A stretch of DNA of 64,000 nt from assembly GCF_001623405.1 (NCBI RefSeq), contig NZ_LUHG01000039.1, forward strand, positions 1 to 64,000, written 5' to 3'. Shown here piece after piece: positions 39,076-47,678 of this stretch. The notes under the pieces are model-generated. The model saw nothing but the letters and a program-made list of their open reading frames with translations, ran no database searches and was not told the origin of the DNA. The DNA comes from Hydrotalea flava. Its GTDB lineage: Bacteria; Bacteroidota; Bacteroidia; Chitinophagales; Chitinophagaceae. The stretch's first letter is position 1. Every line of letters starts with the position of its first letter. Both the position numbers and the translations under genes were made by a program.

Positions 39076-39106
39076 TTTGGTAGTTATGAATCACACCCTA
39101 TTTTTG
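39076..39106 (+). promoter_or_regulatory. Canonical Bacteroidota promoter of tRNA-Val
   Basis: TTTG (39076-39079) and TATTTTTG (39099-39106) are separated by exactly 19 bp, the best promoter match in the window, and sit 23 bp before the tRNA. Confidence 0.75.
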
Positions 39107-39129
39107 CACTCCCAAACAACGAAAGGGAA

Positions 39130-39204
39130 GGGAGTTTAGCTCAGTTGGTTTAGAGCATCTGCCTTACAAGCAGAGGGTCGGCGGTTCGACCCCGTCAACT
39201 CCCA
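39130..39204 (+). tRNA. tRNA-Val(TAC)
   Basis: 75 nt fold as a standard cloverleaf. The acceptor arms GGGAGTT (39130-39136) and AACTCCC (39197-39203) pair fully. The D arm contains GCTC AGTTGGTTT AGAGC, and the anticodon stem TCTGC/GCAGA encloses loop CTTACAA with anticodon TAC (valine, GTA/GTN codons). The T arm is GGCGG-TTCGACC-CCGTC. The discriminator is A at 39204 and no CCA is encoded. Confidence 0.97.
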
Positions 39205-39208
39205 CTAC

Positions 39209-39238
39209 AAAAGCGAAACAAATTGTTTCGCTTTTTTT
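39209..39238. terminator. Terminator after tRNA-Val, also usable by the Yip1 gene
   Basis: GCGAAAC (39213-39219) pairs with GTTTCGC (39225-39231), extended by A/T pairs, and is followed by seven T on the plus strand and a shorter T run on the minus strand. It lies between the tRNA and the minus-strand gene ending at 39254. Confidence 0.88.
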
Positions 39239-39253
39239 ATTGCTTAAAAATGA

Positions 39254-39871
39254 TTAGCTAAAATGGATTGTGCCACTCATTGCACCATACATACCCAAAC
39301 CAAGTATGGCAAACATGATAGATGAAATAATGGCGCTGATAATAAAAAACACCACAAACAATACAATGATTGAAACGATTAAATAAGTTGCTTTTTTATC
39401 TTCCGGTGTATTTTTTATGGGGCCTAAACCTATGTACCATAAATAAATTCCATACAACCCAAACAAACTTCCAAGAATAGCTAAAGCGGGAATTACAGTT
39501 AAAAATGCACCAATTAAAGATGGTGTATAAGAATAGGCCACCAATTGTGCAGAGCGGTTCAAATTTTTTTCTGAACCAAAACTGGTAGCTAACATATCTA
39601 CAATGAAAGTTGATACAATCACTGTTATAATAACTGCAATAAAATGTACCACTGCCATATTAATTCCCCATGCTATGCCTGACATTCTGAATAATACCAC
39701 ATTTTTCCCAACAAAGCCATAGCCAACAAAGGCAGCTAAAGCACCAATAATGGCTAAAGGTACAACATAGGTGCTAATAACACTATTCATTGATTGTGTT
39801 TCGTCTGATATGGTCAACCATTCCTGTTTAGGGTTGGTAATGATACCCTTTACCCTGTTAACAATATGCAT
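39254..39871 (-). CDS. Yip1-family integral membrane protein
   Basis: 205 residues. A short cytoplasmic N-terminus (VKGIITNPKQEWLTI, typical of bacterial Yip1 proteins) is followed by five or so hydrophobic helices, with FGLYGIYLWYIGL near the end. Bacterial Yip1-domain proteins are uncharacterised; they are inner-membrane proteins without known enzyme activity. It ends at the tRNA terminator and has no obvious operon partner. Confidence 0.88.
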   Translation of the reverse strand: MHIVNRVKGIITNPKQEWLTISDETQSMNSVISTYVVPLAIIGALAAFVGYGFVGKNVVLFRMSGIAWGINMAVVHFIAVIITVIVSTFIVDMLATSFGSEKNLNRSAQLVAYSYTPSLIGAFLTVIPALAILGSLFGLYGIYLWYIGLGPIKNTPEDKKATYLIVSIIVLFVVFFIISAIISSIMFAILGLGMYGAMSGTIHFS

Positions 39872-39990
39872 ATGATTAGTTTTTTAACAAAATAAAAAAC
39901 ACAGGTGGTATTTACAAGTATTTAGTTAAAAACAATGAAAAGAAAACATAGAAAAATAATGAATTCATTATTTCTACAGTGCCATTTGCC

Positions 39991-41160
39991 TTATTTACGT
40001 AGGGCTTTATCCCACAATACCGTATGCTTACCACGCAAATACATCACAATGCCCAACAACATGGAGAGGTTCATAAAACAATAATAAAATGGAATATACA
40101 ACCATTTAATACTGAGGCACATCCACTCAGCCAACCAGCCAAATATTGCCAATGTATAAAATAAAATTTGCAGGCAACTGCTGCTGATAAAAACCAGTTG
40201 ATGTGTGTGCTGCCACAAATAAATAGAAGATACCAATAAAACAGGCAATAAAAAAGGAATCACTAACCACCGTAAAATTTTATGGCTAATATATTGAAAT
40301 GCTATGGAAGGATATAAAAATGGGTTACACAAATGTATTGTATGTAATAAAGTTTGAATGCTACCGGCAGCAATTCTTTTTTTTCGTTTTAATTCTGCAG
40401 CAATATTTAGTGAGGGGCTTTCTGCAGCAACAGCTTTCGGTTCATATTGAATTGTATACCCCTGTTGTATTACATGCATGGCAATACTGAAATCCTCTGT
40501 AATTGTATTCACCGGAAGCAGGGGATATAAATTTTTTCGAATAGCAAATAATTCACCCGGCATACCTATTACCGTATTAAATTTCGATTCCATTCTTTTC
40601 AGAAAAGATTCATATCGCCAGTAAATACCTTCTCCAATCATTGCATCTGCATCGGCAGGAATCAATATTTTTTTTTCACCTGACACGGCTCCTGTTCTGG
40701 CATTACTAAAATGTGGAATCATATAATGCAGGCAATCCAAATTCAGGATAGAATTGGCATCTGTAAATACTAAAATATCAGCTGTACTTTCGTTTACAGC
40801 CCTGTTCATAGCATGTAACTTACCCAGCCTTTCTGCATGATGCAATAAACGTATCTGAGAATATGTGGCAACTATTTGATTGGTGCCATCGGTTGAGCCA
40901 TCGGTCACCACTATCCAGGAAATTTTATCGGCAGGATAATTTAAAGCAATTGAATTTTGAATTTTTGCATTGATACAATCTGCTTCATTGTATGCAGAAA
41001 TGATGACTGTAACATTCGGAATATGATTTGTACCAATAATCGTATTGCTTTTGGTTTGAATATTTTGTTTCATCTGTACAAACAGAAACAATATAACCGG
41101 ATACAAAACATAAGTATACAGCATTACTGCAAAAGAAAACCAAAACACCCATTCAATCAT
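39991..41160 (-). CDS. Family 2 glycosyltransferase, membrane-anchored
   Basis: 389 residues. An N-terminal helix (WVFWFSFAVMLYTYVLYPVI) is followed by a GT-A domain: VTVIISAYNEADCI, VTDGSTDGT (nucleotide-sugar Asp), FTDANS (DxD-like) and TEDFSIAMHVI (catalytic base ED). A KKRIAAGS motif sits in place of the canonical QxxRW, then three to four C-terminal helices. It looks like a processive or polyisoprenoid-linked sugar transferase. The start at ATG 41160 was preferred over TTG 41166. It follows a small lipoprotein gene by 54 nt in the SusCD-associated minus-strand run. Confidence 0.9.
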   Translation of the reverse strand: MIEWVFWFSFAVMLYTYVLYPVILFLFVQMKQNIQTKSNTIIGTNHIPNVTVIISAYNEADCINAKIQNSIALNYPADKISWIVVTDGSTDGTNQIVATYSQIRLLHHAERLGKLHAMNRAVNESTADILVFTDANSILNLDCLHYMIPHFSNARTGAVSGEKKILIPADADAMIGEGIYWRYESFLKRMESKFNTVIGMPGELFAIRKNLYPLLPVNTITEDFSIAMHVIQQGYTIQYEPKAVAAESPSLNIAAELKRKKRIAAGSIQTLLHTIHLCNPFLYPSIAFQYISHKILRWLVIPFLLPVLLVSSIYLWQHTHQLVFISSSCLQILFYTLAIFGWLAEWMCLSIKWLYIPFYYCFMNLSMLLGIVMYLRGKHTVLWDKALRK

Positions 41161-41214
41161 AAACAATCCTATAAATGGGGCTAAATATACTAATCTGACA
41201 GCAATGCAAAAGAA

Positions 41215-41550
41215 TTAATATACCCTGGTAACGATTTGAAAATCTTTACTGATACGGCAATGCATGGTACCAATGGTATCTATTTTAGGCAAATCAGGAA
41301 TCACTATATTTGGATTGGTTTGCATGTGTACTTTAAAATCACAGATATAATATTTTGCCTCTTCATAATAAGCAACACTTTTTACAGTAAATAACACTTT
41401 ATTGCTATCGCGTTGTTGCGTTTTTTGCAGATAATCCTGCATAGCAGTGGTTAAATGTTGCTGTACTTCCTGAGGGGTTGGATTTTTAATGGTATTACAA
41501 GCCAATAATAATGCAATAAAAATTGATGTAACTGAAAAATATTTTCGCAT
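41215..41550 (-). CDS. Small putative lipoprotein
   Basis: 111 residues with a lipoprotein signal (SIFIALLLAC, lipobox Cys about residue 18) and a short soluble domain containing KVLFTVKSVAYYEEAKYYIC. I do not recognise the family. It begins 12 nt downstream of the DUF1573 gene, suggesting co-transcription. Likely anchored in the outer or inner membrane facing the periplasm. Confidence 0.72.
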   Translation of the reverse strand: MRKYFSVTSIFIALLLACNTIKNPTPQEVQQHLTTAMQDYLQKTQQRDSNKVLFTVKSVAYYEEAKYYICDFKVHMQTNPNIVIPDLPKIDTIGTMHCRISKDFQIVTRVY

Positions 41551-41562
41551 AGTATAATCTAT

Positions 41563-42054
41563 TTATTTTGTATATGTAGTGTTTTTATGTTGCAAACTGT
41601 CTTTACCTAATGTTCCATAAAATACTAGTGTATGATAAATGCCATTTACAGTATTTGATTTTACTGTAATATTTTTTTTAATATCACCCGGGAAACCTTC
41701 TGTTGTATATTTTGCTTGCAAAACACCCGAATCGCCCGGCAATATGGCATTTTTGGGATAAGCCGCAACTGTACAGCCACATCCCGGTCTTACTTCCGTT
41801 AAATAAAGCGGGCCATTTCCTGTATTTTTAAATTGATAGTTTATTAAAATAGTATCCCCATAAAAAACATGACCGATATTGATAATAGAATCCATCCATT
41901 GTATGGCAGTGTAATGGGCTGAATCTAATTGTGCAATGCTTGCAGGACGAATTCCTAAATTATTTTCATACGAATTTTTATTACCCTCATTGCTACAAGA
42001 TACAATAAGTAACAAAAAGCAAGCAACAAAAAACAAACTTCCATTATTTTTCAT
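41563..42054 (-). CDS. DUF1573 lipoprotein
   Basis: 163 residues from ATG 42054 (an alternative ATG is at 42063). A lipoprotein signal (FFVACFLLLIVSC) precedes the DUF1573 domain: INYQFKNTGNGPLYLTEV, then RPGCGCTVAAYPK and PGDSGVLQAKYTT. DUF1573 is an Ig-like periplasmic module abundant in Bacteroidota; function unknown. It sits 45 nt after the VCBS gene. Confidence 0.88.
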   Translation of the reverse strand: MKNNGSLFFVACFLLLIVSCSNEGNKNSYENNLGIRPASIAQLDSAHYTAIQWMDSIINIGHVFYGDTILINYQFKNTGNGPLYLTEVRPGCGCTVAAYPKNAILPGDSGVLQAKYTTEGFPGDIKKNITVKSNTVNGIYHTLVFYGTLGKDSLQHKNTTYTK

Positions 42055-42099
42055 TCTATACATTCAATTACTTCTTTTTTTATGAAACTATCAAAAAAT

Positions 42100-45000
42100 T
42101 TAATTTACTTTTTCTATCCGATATTTACCATCATGCTGATAAATTTCAACGGACTGAACCGTTGGACCCACTGAAATAAAACGAGCTGACTGCGATAAAA
42201 ATGAAGATCCGTAATTACATTCCATTTTTTGCCGGATGCCATTTTTAAAGTGAAGAATTGCATACACATCATCTTTTAATAATGCAATATTTTTTATGGG
42301 CTTGTTTAGGGCATATAGCTGTAATGCGCCCCTGTTCTGTGCTGCAGCAATCATATATTGCTTATTTACTCCCATTAATTTCACCAATGCCTTTCCGTTA
42401 CCCGGAATAAAAATACCACTATGCAGCATGGTACAGGCTATAAAATTACCTTTCCCATCGCCTTTCAATAATACACCGTTGAGTGCATCATATCTTCCGG
42501 TACCTACTTCTGTACCAAAATCATTGGTATTCATCAATACATCTAAGTTTCCATCTCCATCAAAATCATCTGCCACCATTCCATTCAACATCGACAATTG
42601 AGCCTGCATTGGTAAGGGAATAATTGTAAAATGTCCTTTCCCGTCATTCTTCAACAATACAGAACGCATGTCATTGGCCGTTAAACGCAATGCATTTTTG
42701 CGCTCATCGGGAGTTAATATCTGATCCATGGTTGCCGTGGCGAATGATTTGTATGTTTTAAAACGCATCCGCATCACAATCATTTGCTTAATGGCATCAT
42801 CTCTTGTTAATGCAGGATATTCCAACATTTTACCGGTACTATCTGGTAGATATAAAGAAGTAAATGCATCATAACTTCCATTCTTATCAAAATCGCCGGC
42901 AGTGATATGCATGGGATATTGATGGGATGCTTTATAAAATGTATTTAGACCCAGGTTACTTACAATGTAATCCATATCGCCGTCATTGTCAAAATCGCCG
43001 GGTATTATACTGTTCCACCATCCTAAATTATTTTGAACACCCGTACCGGCAGTTACATTTTTAAAAATTCCATGTTCATTTTGTAAAAAAGTAATGGGCA
43101 TCCACTCTCCTGCTAAAATCATATCGGGTTGGCCATCATTATTAAAATCTGTAATAACTGCATCAGCAACCAATCCAATATTTGTTAAAGCTTTTGCTAC
43201 AGATGCTGTTACATCGGTAAACTTTATTTGTCCGTTTTTGCTATCATTACGCAAAATAAAACTACTTACCGGCTTTGGATAATGCCAGGGATCAACCCTG
43301 CCTGAAACCAATAAGTCAAGCTTCCCATCTCCATTGTAATCAAATGCACGAACACAGGATTTGCTGGTTAAATTTTGTGGTAATGCCAGTGTATCTAATG
43401 AAAAGTTGCCATTACCATCATTCAGATAAAATCTATCCTGATAGGCTTTTGTGTTTGGTTCATTTTCATATCCGCCGCTGGTTATATACAGATCTAAATC
43501 TCCATCACCATCTGCATCAAACAATACTAAGCCCATATCTTCCGATAATTTAGCTTCGGCATCCTTTGAGTTCAGCAAGTTTTTCTGAATAAACTTCCCA
43601 TTGGTTTGTTGCAATAAAATGGTTTCGCTGTATTTGTAGGCACCGCCTAAAATAATATCGTCTAATCCATTGCCATCTATATCGCCCACTGCCATAGCAG
43701 GACCATATTCTGATAATTTATGAGGCAATAATTTTTGAATATTAAAGTCAATAAAATCGTGCTCCTGGTGTACATATTTTATCTGTAATGATTCGGTGAT
43801 ATTTTTAAATAAGGCAGATGCAGCAATTGCCGGATGGTTGTAATTTACCGGTAATGCAGCATTGGATTGCTGTACGGTAATTTGTTGATTGGATTTTAAA
43901 TTAGTCAGTATCTGCTCAAGATGATTGGGCCATACAATTTTTAAAGAATCAATACTTTTTATATCACCTAACCCAAAATGAGCTTTGGTTTGTACTGAAG
44001 AAAGATAACCTCTGTAAGGTGTATTTTCCCATATCTGTTGCCGGCCATGATTGTAGTAAATGGTAGCAGTAGCACCAATACCATTTAAATTATTTTTTGA
44101 GCCATGAAATAAAACATCGATAAAATTGGTGTGTACACTGTCTTTTTCACGGGAAGTATTTTTATACACCAATGCCTTATCGTTGATATTATTAATCACC
44201 AAATCCAAATCGCCATCATTATCCAAATCAACATATACTGCGCCGTTTGAAAAGGTAGGCAGTTGCAGCCCCCAGGTGTTGGTTACATTTAAAAATTTTG
44301 CCTGCCCTTCATTTTTAAAAGCATAGTTATGTAGTTTAACAACCGGTATTTGTGCTAATAATTCTTTTTTACTGGCTAAAAAATAAGCCTCACTTCTGTA
44401 AGCCATAAAATCATGATCCGTTACATCTTTTGGAAAGCCATTGGTAATAATGATATCACGTTTACCGTCATTATCAAAATCGGCCAGTACTGGTGTCCAG
44501 CTCCAATCGGTTTCTGCAATACCTGCATAATAAGCCACATCACTGAAAATAGGATCACCAATTGAATCATTATTGGTAACGCGATGACCTTGGTTGATTT
44601 GCAAAACATTTCTTACATACTGATAATTATAGCCATATTTATCGCTGTTTTGATAACGTTGATAATTATTAGCATTCATCATCATTTTTTTCCGATAGTT
44701 ATCTTCCGGGTTCATATCGAGAGTAACAACATCGGGCAAGCCATCATTATTCATATCTGCCACATCGCAACCCATGGCGTTGGCAGACGTGTGTTTAAAG
44801 TAGTGAGAAAGTTGTTCCGTAAATGTACCATTATGATTATTGATCCAGAGTAAATCATTCGAAACAAAATCGTTGGTAACATAAATATCTTTCCAGCCAT
44901 CATTATTAAAATCAGCAATAGCAACGGAATGCCCGTAGCCCTCTGTTTGTATACCTGCCTGTTTAGAAACATCGGTAAAAACAGGATGGTGCAAACTGTC

Positions 45001-45678
45001 ATTCCAATCATTTCTAAACAATTGCCCGGTACTTGGATTTTCGCCATTTTTTAAGATAGTATGAAAACCATCGGGGAATTTATCTTTATTAATTTCATTA
45101 TTCACAATATAAACATCTAAATCGCCATCATTATCATAATCAAAAAAAGCAGCTTGTGTAGAATGCGCAGTATCATCTAACCCATATTCTTTGGCCATTT
45201 CCTTAAAATGTGGGCGCCCATTTTTATCTAAACCCTGATTAATGTACAATAAGTTTCTTCTTTTTCCCGGATCTTTCGATAATGTGGCACATACATAAAT
45301 ATCTAACCACCCATCATTATTAATGTCTACAACAGCCACACCCCTGCTCCATCTTCCATTACCTGATACACCAGCCTCCTCAGTAATATCTTTAAACTTA
45401 AAATTGCCTGTATTGAGGTATAATTTATTCGATACCAAATTACCAGTAAAATACAAATCCGGTAATCCATCATTATTAAAATCTCCAACACCAACGCCCC
45501 CACCGTTATATACATTTTCAATATCTACCGAGTTGATTGAATCATTTTCAATAATGGTATTGGCAAAATCTATTCCGGTATGGCTTGCATCTATTTGTTG
45601 AAATAGTGTATTACTTTTTTTGCAAGAAAATAATATACATAGGAATGAGATAATCATTAATAACCGACTGAAATTCAT
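42100..45678 (-). CDS. Large VCBS/FG-GAP repeat lipoprotein with ASPIC/UnbV domain (CRTAC1-like)
   Basis: 1192 residues with a lipoprotein signal (RLLMIISFLCILFSC). It contains more than ten FG-GAP/VCBS repeats of the 'DFNNDGLPDLYF' type, whose DxDxDG loops bind calcium and build beta-propellers. An ASPIC/UnbV segment lies mid-protein (GIGATATIYYNHGRQQ ... FGLGDIKSIDSLKIVWPN). Such proteins often sit beside SusC/SusD pairs and may capture ligand at the cell surface. ATG 45678 gives the better signal peptide than ATG 45702. Separated from susD by a terminator. Confidence 0.92.
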   Translation of the reverse strand: MNFSRLLMIISFLCILFSCKKSNTLFQQIDASHTGIDFANTIIENDSINSVDIENVYNGGGVGVGDFNNDGLPDLYFTGNLVSNKLYLNTGNFKFKDITEEAGVSGNGRWSRGVAVVDINNDGWLDIYVCATLSKDPGKRRNLLYINQGLDKNGRPHFKEMAKEYGLDDTAHSTQAAFFDYDNDGDLDVYIVNNEINKDKFPDGFHTILKNGENPSTGQLFRNDWNDSLHHPVFTDVSKQAGIQTEGYGHSVAIADFNNDGWKDIYVTNDFVSNDLLWINNHNGTFTEQLSHYFKHTSANAMGCDVADMNNDGLPDVVTLDMNPEDNYRKKMMMNANNYQRYQNSDKYGYNYQYVRNVLQINQGHRVTNNDSIGDPIFSDVAYYAGIAETDWSWTPVLADFDNDGKRDIIITNGFPKDVTDHDFMAYRSEAYFLASKKELLAQIPVVKLHNYAFKNEGQAKFLNVTNTWGLQLPTFSNGAVYVDLDNDGDLDLVINNINDKALVYKNTSREKDSVHTNFIDVLFHGSKNNLNGIGATATIYYNHGRQQIWENTPYRGYLSSVQTKAHFGLGDIKSIDSLKIVWPNHLEQILTNLKSNQQITVQQSNAALPVNYNHPAIAASALFKNITESLQIKYVHQEHDFIDFNIQKLLPHKLSEYGPAMAVGDIDGNGLDDIILGGAYKYSETILLQQTNGKFIQKNLLNSKDAEAKLSEDMGLVLFDADGDGDLDLYITSGGYENEPNTKAYQDRFYLNDGNGNFSLDTLALPQNLTSKSCVRAFDYNGDGKLDLLVSGRVDPWHYPKPVSSFILRNDSKNGQIKFTDVTASVAKALTNIGLVADAVITDFNNDGQPDMILAGEWMPITFLQNEHGIFKNVTAGTGVQNNLGWWNSIIPGDFDNDGDMDYIVSNLGLNTFYKASHQYPMHITAGDFDKNGSYDAFTSLYLPDSTGKMLEYPALTRDDAIKQMIVMRMRFKTYKSFATATMDQILTPDERKNALRLTANDMRSVLLKNDGKGHFTIIPLPMQAQLSMLNGMVADDFDGDGNLDVLMNTNDFGTEVGTGRYDALNGVLLKGDGKGNFIACTMLHSGIFIPGNGKALVKLMGVNKQYMIAAAQNRGALQLYALNKPIKNIALLKDDVYAILHFKNGIRQKMECNYGSSFLSQSARFISVGPTVQSVEIYQHDGKYRIEKVN

Positions 45679-45768
45679 GAGGGGTAAGGGTTTGATGTAC
45701 ATGCAAAAAGCAGGAGTAAATTACGCTATAATTGTGCAACTGTAAAAAAAATTGAATTAAAATGCAAA

Positions 45769-45807
45769 AAAACCTATTGCCATTCAAAAGATTAGGCAAT
45801 AGGTTTT
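45769..45807 (-). terminator. Intrinsic terminator downstream of susD
   Basis: AAAACCTATTGCC (45769-45781) pairs with GGCAATAGGTTTT (45795-45807), a perfect 13-bp stem. On the reverse strand it is followed by seven T. It lies 30 nt after the susD stop and could partly isolate susCD from the VCBS gene. Confidence 0.85.
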
Positions 45808-45837
45808 AAGTATTCAGCTTGCATCATTCAAAAATGA

Positions 45838-47634
45838 TTAGTAGCCTGGATTTTGTTTTAAATGTGTTTTACCATCAGCATTTAAGATATCAATTTGTGT
45901 TTGCGGAATGGGGAATAATTCTGATTTACCACTTACAAACTGAGCACCCACCGGTAAAAGTGTTGCTTTTGCAATTCTGTCAGTAGCAAAATAATTATTT
46001 AAAACAGTTTTAGCAATTCCCCAACGCACCAAATCAAAGAAGCGGTGGCCTTCCATAGCCAGTTCCAAATAACGTTCCATTTGAATGGCTTTTAAGGCTG
46101 TTGCCTGATCAGGAAATACCACATAAAGCCCTATTTTATAGTTATCGGCCGGAGTAGTTTGTGGAGAATATGTAGAACTGGTTGCATCGTAACTGGCATT
46201 TTTATACACCCATCCGGTAGGATCAGCAGCACGGGCACGTACCCTGTTTACATATATTAATGCTGTTGGTAAATTCCCTAATTGTGTTTCACATTCAGCA
46301 GCTAATAATAGTACATCAGAAAAACGTATCAGGTTTACATTATTGGCAACTAATTCAGTAGCACCCCAATAATTTTCTGTACTTGAATAAATTCCCTTTT
46401 GACTTTGTGCATATATATTCTTTTTAGGGCTAAAAACACCATCTGCAGAAACGTTTCTAATCCATGCAGCACCTGGATGTGGACCCCAATCTAAGTAAGG
46501 AATACTTGGACGGCCCATTACCCAATCAATTCTGGGATCAAGCGTACCAGTGTATAAATTGGTGGAATCACTAACATTAGGGGCATTAAAATAAGTGTTC
46601 AATAAAGGCAAACCAGTTACTGGATCTGTTTTATAGGCATTTGCTAAACTTTGGGAAGGATTAAAAAATCCACAACAAGCACCAGGACCACCACCATAAG
46701 GGAAGTTCAAAATATCTCCATAATTACCATTAGGAGAACCTGCGCTGGTACCGGAGCCATCATTTACAGCCATTTGCACAGCAAATACTGATTCAGCGCT
46801 ATTTCGGGTAGCCGGGTTAAAATTGCTGTAATATTTTACCAAAGCGTATTTAGTACCGCTTGAGGTAACCCCATTGCTGATTAAATCATCAAACAATGGT
46901 TTTGCTTGCGCATATTTGCCTTCAAACATATATACCTTGGCTAAAAAAGCTTCAGCAGCATATTTATTGGCACGGCCAATTTGAGGTTGTACAGCAGGTA
47001 AATTCTGCATAGCATACTGAAAATCTGCTTCAATTTTTGGCCAAACATTAATATAATTACCGGAAGCATCAACATTATTAACAGTATTGCGTGATGTTGT
47101 ATCCGTAACTGTTTCATCAATAAAAGGAATATTTCCAAAAACCTTTTTTAATTCAAAATGATAGTGACCTCTTAAAAAACGAGCCTCAGCAGTGAATTCA
47201 GTTGCATCAGCAGCAGCAATACCGGTAGCTATTTTAAGTACTCTTAAAACCTCATTGGCTCTTTGAATACCATCATAACAAGCTGCCCATTTATTGGCAA
47301 CATAACCGTTTGTTGAAGTACCGGTGAAAGTTTCTAATGAGAGAATATCACCCTGATCAGAAGGGTCTGATCCTTTATAGGCATCATCAGCACATACACT
47401 GCCATATACCCAGTTACTGGCTGCAGAGCCCCATCCTGTATTATTGCCACCCTCACCGTCTAACAAGGCATATGCTCCAATTAACAATCCTTGAACCCCG
47501 GATTTATTGGCAAGTATATTTTGATTTAGCGTACCAACAGGTGGCTTATTTAAAAAGCTTTGTTTACAGGCAAATAATACTACTGTCAGCGCTAAAACAG
47601 ACGGTATTAAATATTTATAATGTATCTTCTTCAT
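45838..47634 (-). CDS. SusD/RagB-family outer-membrane nutrient-binding lipoprotein
   Basis: 598-residue surface lipoprotein that forms the lid of the SusC transporter and captures the substrate. The signal peptide ends in a lipobox (LALTVVLFAC). The mature protein has TPR-like helices: WAACYDGIQRANEVLRVL, then EARFLRGHYHFELKKVFGNIP, and the C-terminal LELAMEGHRFFDLVRWG motif that marks the family. It starts 44 nt downstream of susC, in the same operon. Ligand unknown; there is no linked glycoside hydrolase to suggest a glycan. Confidence 0.95.
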   Translation of the reverse strand: MKKIHYKYLIPSVLALTVVLFACKQSFLNKPPVGTLNQNILANKSGVQGLLIGAYALLDGEGGNNTGWGSAASNWVYGSVCADDAYKGSDPSDQGDILSLETFTGTSTNGYVANKWAACYDGIQRANEVLRVLKIATGIAAADATEFTAEARFLRGHYHFELKKVFGNIPFIDETVTDTTSRNTVNNVDASGNYINVWPKIEADFQYAMQNLPAVQPQIGRANKYAAEAFLAKVYMFEGKYAQAKPLFDDLISNGVTSSGTKYALVKYYSNFNPATRNSAESVFAVQMAVNDGSGTSAGSPNGNYGDILNFPYGGGPGACCGFFNPSQSLANAYKTDPVTGLPLLNTYFNAPNVSDSTNLYTGTLDPRIDWVMGRPSIPYLDWGPHPGAAWIRNVSADGVFSPKKNIYAQSQKGIYSSTENYWGATELVANNVNLIRFSDVLLLAAECETQLGNLPTALIYVNRVRARAADPTGWVYKNASYDATSSTYSPQTTPADNYKIGLYVVFPDQATALKAIQMERYLELAMEGHRFFDLVRWGIAKTVLNNYFATDRIAKATLLPVGAQFVSGKSELFPIPQTQIDILNADGKTHLKQNPGY

Positions 47635-47678
47635 ATTATAATGTTTTAAATTAATTTTTAATAGATTGAATGGTCATT

